Assembly (NCBI GenBank): GCA_934358675.1
Contig: CAKRKX010000018.1
Location: forward strand, 1 to 31,060
Source: an uncultured Agathobacter sp.
Lineage (GTDB): Bacteria; Bacillota; Clostridia; Lachnospirales; Lachnospiraceae
Direction of reading: 5' to 3'
DNA: 31,060 nt
Shown: positions 28,477 through 31,060 of the stretch, piece after piece
How positions within the stretch are numbered: the first letter of the stretch is position 1
Layout of the letters: each line of letters opens with the position of its first letter
Position numbers and translations under genes: made by a program
Notes under the pieces: generated by a model
Seen by the model: the letters and a program-made list of their open reading frames with translations, nothing else
Databases searched by the model: none
Told to the model about the DNA's origin: nothing

Positions 28477-30402
28477 CTATAGTTTCTTAGTAAAAAGCAC
28501 GCGGATCGCATTCAATACCGCGATCACCATAACTCCGACATCAGCGAAGATTGCTACCCACATGTTGGCAATACCGATTGCACCAAGGATCAGACAGATC
28601 ACCTTGATACCGATTGCAAAGTAGATGTTCTCGTATACGATGCGCATACACTTCTTTGCGATACGGATTGCCTTGGAAATCTTAAGAGGGTCATCATCCA
28701 TCAGTACGATGTCAGCTGCTTCAATCGCAGCATCCGAACCGAGTGCTCCCATCGCGATACCGATATCCGCACGGGAAAGTACCGGCGCATCGTTGATTCC
28801 GTCTCCGACGAAAGCCAGCGCTTCTTTCTCACTCTTCTGTGAAAGAAGTCTCTCTACCTGCGACACCTTATCGGCTGGAAGGAGCTTGCTGTGTACTTCT
28901 GTAATGCCAACCTGCGAAGCAACCTGCTTTGCGACCTTATCATCATCTCCTGTCAGCATGACAAGGTTACGCACACCGGCAGCTTTCAGCTTGCTCATCG
29001 CCTCTGCCGCATGTGGCTTGATCACATCCGCGATCAGAATATGTCCGGCGTAGGCTCCGTCGATTGCCATATGCACGATCGTTCCGACACAATTACAGTC
29101 GCGATACTCGATATTCAGCTGCTTCATCAGCTTGTCGTTTCCCGCTGCCACCTGATGTCCGTCAACCGTTGCGATCACGCCGTGTCCGCCGATCTCCTGT
29201 ACATCGGTCACACGAGTCTGATCTAATTTCTTGCCGTATGCCTTTTGCAGGCTGACACTGATCGGATGCGTGCTGTGGCACTCTGCCAGAGCCGCATACT
29301 CTAAGATATGTTCCTCCTCCGGTGTGTACTCCGGATTGCAGCCGCCGTGTGCGCGGTTCTCAGCGGTACAATTGTGCTGATGGATACCACACACTTCGAA
29401 CACGCCCTGTGTGATCGTTCCTGTCTTATCAAATACGACCGTCTTTGTCTGTGCCAGAGTTTCCATATAATTTGAGCCTTTGATCAGGACGCCCTGTGAG
29501 CTCGCACCTCCGATTCCCGCAAAAAAGCTGAGTGGAATACTGATAACCAGTGCACACGGGCAGCTGATTACAAGAAATGTCAGTGCACGGTAGATCCAGG
29601 TTCCCCATTGCGCCGGATTGCCCATAATCAGGCACACAATCGGCGGCAGGATTGCCAGCGCCAACGCACCGTAGCAGACGGCCGGTGTATAATAATGTGC
29701 GAACTTCGAGATAAAATTCTCGGATCTTGATTTCTTCGAACTTGCATTCTCTACAAGATCAAGAATCTTGGATACGGTAGATTCGCCAAATTCCTTCGTT
29801 GTCTGAATCTTAATGAGACCTGAAAGGTTGATGCATCCACTGATAACTTCCTCGCCTGCCGCAGCGGAACGCGGAACGCTCTCTCCGGTCAAAGCGCTTG
29901 TATTTAATGTTGTCTTACCTTCTACGATCACACCGTCGATCGGCACTTTCTCGCCCGGCTGCACCACAATGATGCTTCCGATCTCGACCTCATCCGGATC
30001 AACTTTTTCCAACTGTCCGTCGCGCTCAATGTTTGCATAATCCGGACGGATATCCATCAGATCACTGATGTTTCTGCGGCTTTTGCCGACAGCGTAACTC
30101 TGGAACAGCTCGCCGATCTGGTAGAAAAGCATTACGGCAACGCCTTCCTTATAATCGCCAAGTGCTACCGCACCAATGGTTGCGACTGCCATCAGGAAAT
30201 TTTCATCAAACACCTGACGGTTCATAATACCTTTTACCGCCTTTTTTAAAATGTCATATCCAATCACGAGATATGGAACCATATATAACACAAGTTCAAT
30301 CCACGGATTCAGTTCGACCAGTCCTGTCAGGACGGCGAGTGCAATCAGAAGAACAATTGATACGATAATTCGTACCAGCACCTTTTTCTGCTTTTTGTTC
30401 AT
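28477..30402 (-). CDS. zntA: Heavy-metal P1B-type ATPase (Zn/Cd/Pb efflux)
   Basis: This 641-aa pump shows TGES (172-175), the metal-binding SCPCALV (CPC 281-283), DKTGT with phosphorylated Asp325, HP (379-380), TGDDDKVA and GDGINDAP in order. The membrane part has the usual eight-helix pattern. The last helix carries an aspartate (IFADVGVMVIAVLNAIRVL), as in zinc/cadmium/lead transporters rather than copper pumps. No N-terminal metal-binding domain is fused; it is encoded separately upstream (30554-30772). A Cys/His-rich insert (Cys338, His341, His343, Cys345, His352, Cys355) follows DKTGT. ATG 30402 is 6 bases from AAAGGAG; the longer frame from 30495 crosses a large palindrome and is rejected. 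cadA would be an equally fitting name. Confidence 0.94.
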   Translation of the reverse strand: MNKKQKKVLVRIIVSIVLLIALAVLTGLVELNPWIELVLYMVPYLVIGYDILKKAVKGIMNRQVFDENFLMAVATIGAVALGDYKEGVAVMLFYQIGELFQSYAVGKSRRNISDLMDIRPDYANIERDGQLEKVDPDEVEIGSIIVVQPGEKVPIDGVIVEGKTTLNTSALTGESVPRSAAAGEEVISGCINLSGLIKIQTTKEFGESTVSKILDLVENASSKKSRSENFISKFAHYYTPAVCYGALALAILPPIVCLIMGNPAQWGTWIYRALTFLVISCPCALVISIPLSFFAGIGGASSQGVLIKGSNYMETLAQTKTVVFDKTGTITQGVFEVCGIHQHNCTAENRAHGGCNPEYTPEEEHILEYAALAECHSTHPISVSLQKAYGKKLDQTRVTDVQEIGGHGVIATVDGHQVAAGNDKLMKQLNIEYRDCNCVGTIVHMAIDGAYAGHILIADVIKPHAAEAMSKLKAAGVRNLVMLTGDDDKVAKQVASQVGITEVHSKLLPADKVSQVERLLSQKSEKEALAFVGDGINDAPVLSRADIGIAMGALGSDAAIEAADIVLMDDDPLKISKAIRIAKKCMRIVYENIYFAIGIKVICLILGAIGIANMWVAIFADVGVMVIAVLNAIRVLFTKKL

Positions 30403-30434
30403 GGTGATCTCCTTTCTATTACTCCTATATCTCA

Positions 30435-30501
30435 GCGTTTGCGAAACTCTTATGGTGGCTTGCTCGGGCTCGGCTAGCCGCAACAAGAGTTTCACAAACG
30501 C
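30435..30501. repeat. 67-base near-perfect palindrome upstream of the ATPase gene
   Basis: GCGTTTGCGAAACTCTT (30435-30451) pairs with AAGAGTTTCACAAACGC (30485-30501), 16 of 17 positions, around a GC-rich centre with its own CGGCTAGCCG palindrome. No T-run follows. It lies between the HMA and ATPase genes of one operon and resembles a REP/MITE-like element or an mRNA-stabilising hairpin. Confidence 0.7.
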
Positions 30502-30520
30502 CTCACTCCTCCATCTATGG

Positions 30521-30546
30521 AAAAGGCACCTGCCTGTGCAGATGCC
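30521..30546 (-). terminator. Weak terminator or attenuator after the HMA gene
   Basis: GGCA-C-CTGC (30525-30533) pairs with GCAG-A-TGCC (30538-30546) with one mismatch and a CTGT loop. TTTT follows on the minus strand. It probably allows partial read-through to the ATPase gene and would raise the HMA:ATPase ratio. Confidence 0.55.
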
Positions 30547-30553
30547 CTACATC

Positions 30554-30772
30554 TTATAAGAAGATTTCGCAGTCGTCTTCGACTTTCTTACAATTCTTTA
30601 AGACATCCTGCATAACCGCCTTGGCATCTGCACCTTCCTCGAATTCCACATTCATCTTCAGTGCCATAAAGTTTACAGTTGCGTCCTTGACTCCGGCAGT
30701 GTTCTTAGCTGCCTCCTCCATCTTATTTGCACAGTTTGCGCAATCAACATCGATCTTGTATGATTTCTTCAT
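30554..30772 (-). CDS. Stand-alone HMA metal-binding protein
   Basis: This 72-aa ferredoxin-like HMA domain has the metal loop VDCANCANK (Cys11, Cys14) after the first strand, then TAGVKDATVNF and a DVLKNC helix end with further cysteines. It matches soluble metal chaperones of the CopZ type and the detached N-terminal domains of P-type ATPases. The usual GMTCxxC is altered to VDCANC, typical of the zinc/cadmium side of the family. AAAGGA lies 7 bases before the ATG. It is first in the operon, right behind the promoter and operator, and probably delivers or buffers metal for the ATPase downstream. Confidence 0.9.
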   Translation of the reverse strand: MKKSYKIDVDCANCANKMEEAAKNTAGVKDATVNFMALKMNVEFEEGADAKAVMQDVLKNCKKVEDDCEIFL

Positions 30773-30821
30773 AACTCATTCCTTTCTATGGTTATTTTTC
30801 CCATTCAAATACTTTTTATTT

Positions 30822-30845
30822 ACATATGAACAATTATTCATATGT
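30822..30845. promoter_or_regulatory. ArsR/SmtB-type palindromic operator
   Basis: ACATATGAA (30822-30830) and TTCATATGT (30837-30845) form a perfect 9-bp inverted repeat around CAATTA. The ATATGAACA-xx-TxTTCATAT layout is the known operator form of SmtB/CzrA/CadC repressors. It sits just past the -10, covering the transcription start of the metal operon. Confidence 0.85.
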
Positions 30846-30853
30846 TTGTTTTT

Positions 30854-30881
30854 ATTATAGCGCGCTTTGTATATTTGTCAA
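30854..30881 (-). promoter_or_regulatory. Strong promoter of the metal-resistance operon
   Basis: Minus-strand TTGACA (30881-30876), 16 bases, then TATAAT (30859-30854). Both hexamers are perfect. Repression by the ArsR protein at the adjacent operator is needed to keep it off. Confidence 0.88.
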
Positions 30882-30926
30882 TACCAAAATGCAAATTCGG
30901 GTTTGTCGACTTAGATTTTTCGTATT

Positions 30927-31060
30927 CTAAGGCGGACGACACCGGATAGAACAATTACTAAAATTGGCAGTGTGATTTTGATAGGATGACGGAATTAAAA
31001 GGATTTCATAACCTAGTTGACTTTCAATCCTTACGACATCGGACCATACAGTGATTTTTT
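30927..31060 (-). other. Open frame at the right edge, possible C-terminal gene end
   Basis: The minus strand is open from the window edge to TAG at 30929-30927 (44 codons), with the stretch VVRIESQLGYEILLIPSS. It has no recognised family and no terminator after it. It could be the end of a gene that continues beyond the window, or chance. The rest of 30882-31060 shows nothing else. Confidence 0.25.

Overview
The window looks like chromosome of a low-to-mid GC Gram-positive anaerobe, most likely a Lachnospiraceae (Clostridia). The evidence is strong AGGAGG ribosome binding sites, near-consensus sigma-A promoters, many lipoproteins and DUF-type surface proteins typical of that family, a long-form HPF, and a heavy-metal operon of the Firmicutes type. 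Genus cannot be fixed from sequence alone. Most genes lie on the minus strand.

Left part (1-5 kb): the first codons of a probable D-Ala-D-Ala ligase run off the left edge. Then come a small unknown protein, the ribosome hibernation factor HPF, and a two-gene unit of a DUF815 AAA-type ATPase followed by an ABC-F ATPase.

5.0-11.1 kb: four tandem paralogous genes for secreted proteins of 460-508 aa. Each has a signal peptide, two SH3-like domains, an SLH-like segment (partly lost in one copy) and a C-terminal ricin-type beta-trefoil. They form one probable operon behind a promoter whose -35 is poor. Just upstream of it lies a three-copy 21-bp direct repeat. This is the most unusual block in the window.

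11.3-14.0 kb: an ECF sigma factor with a membrane anti-sigma-like partner, a decayed histidine-kinase ATPase remnant, and a zinc-ribbon membrane protein. 14.1-17.4 kb (plus strand): a tightly overlapped operon of a VTC-type polyphosphate polymerase domain protein, a DUF4956 membrane protein and a Cthe_2159-like carbohydrate-binding lipoprotein. It is preceded by three 11-bp-spaced TTAA-type boxes resembling Pho-box or OmpR-family sites.

17.4-21.2 kb: a promoter with a foldable leader and a 24-codon ORF, then nadA with a possible NiaR-type operator, signal peptidase I, tRNA-Pro(CGG), an SDR reductase and a small XRE regulator. 21.2-25.7 kb: a minus-strand operon of a small membrane protein, a methyltransferase, a CapA-family lipoprotein and GlgX-type debranching enzyme. 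25.9-27.7 kb: a transglutaminase-like membrane protein with a DUF4358 lipoprotein. 27.9-30.9 kb: a metal-resistance operon (HMA chaperone, P1B ATPase, ArsR/SmtB repressor) with a palindromic operator at its promoter and several GC-rich or long palindromes between its genes.
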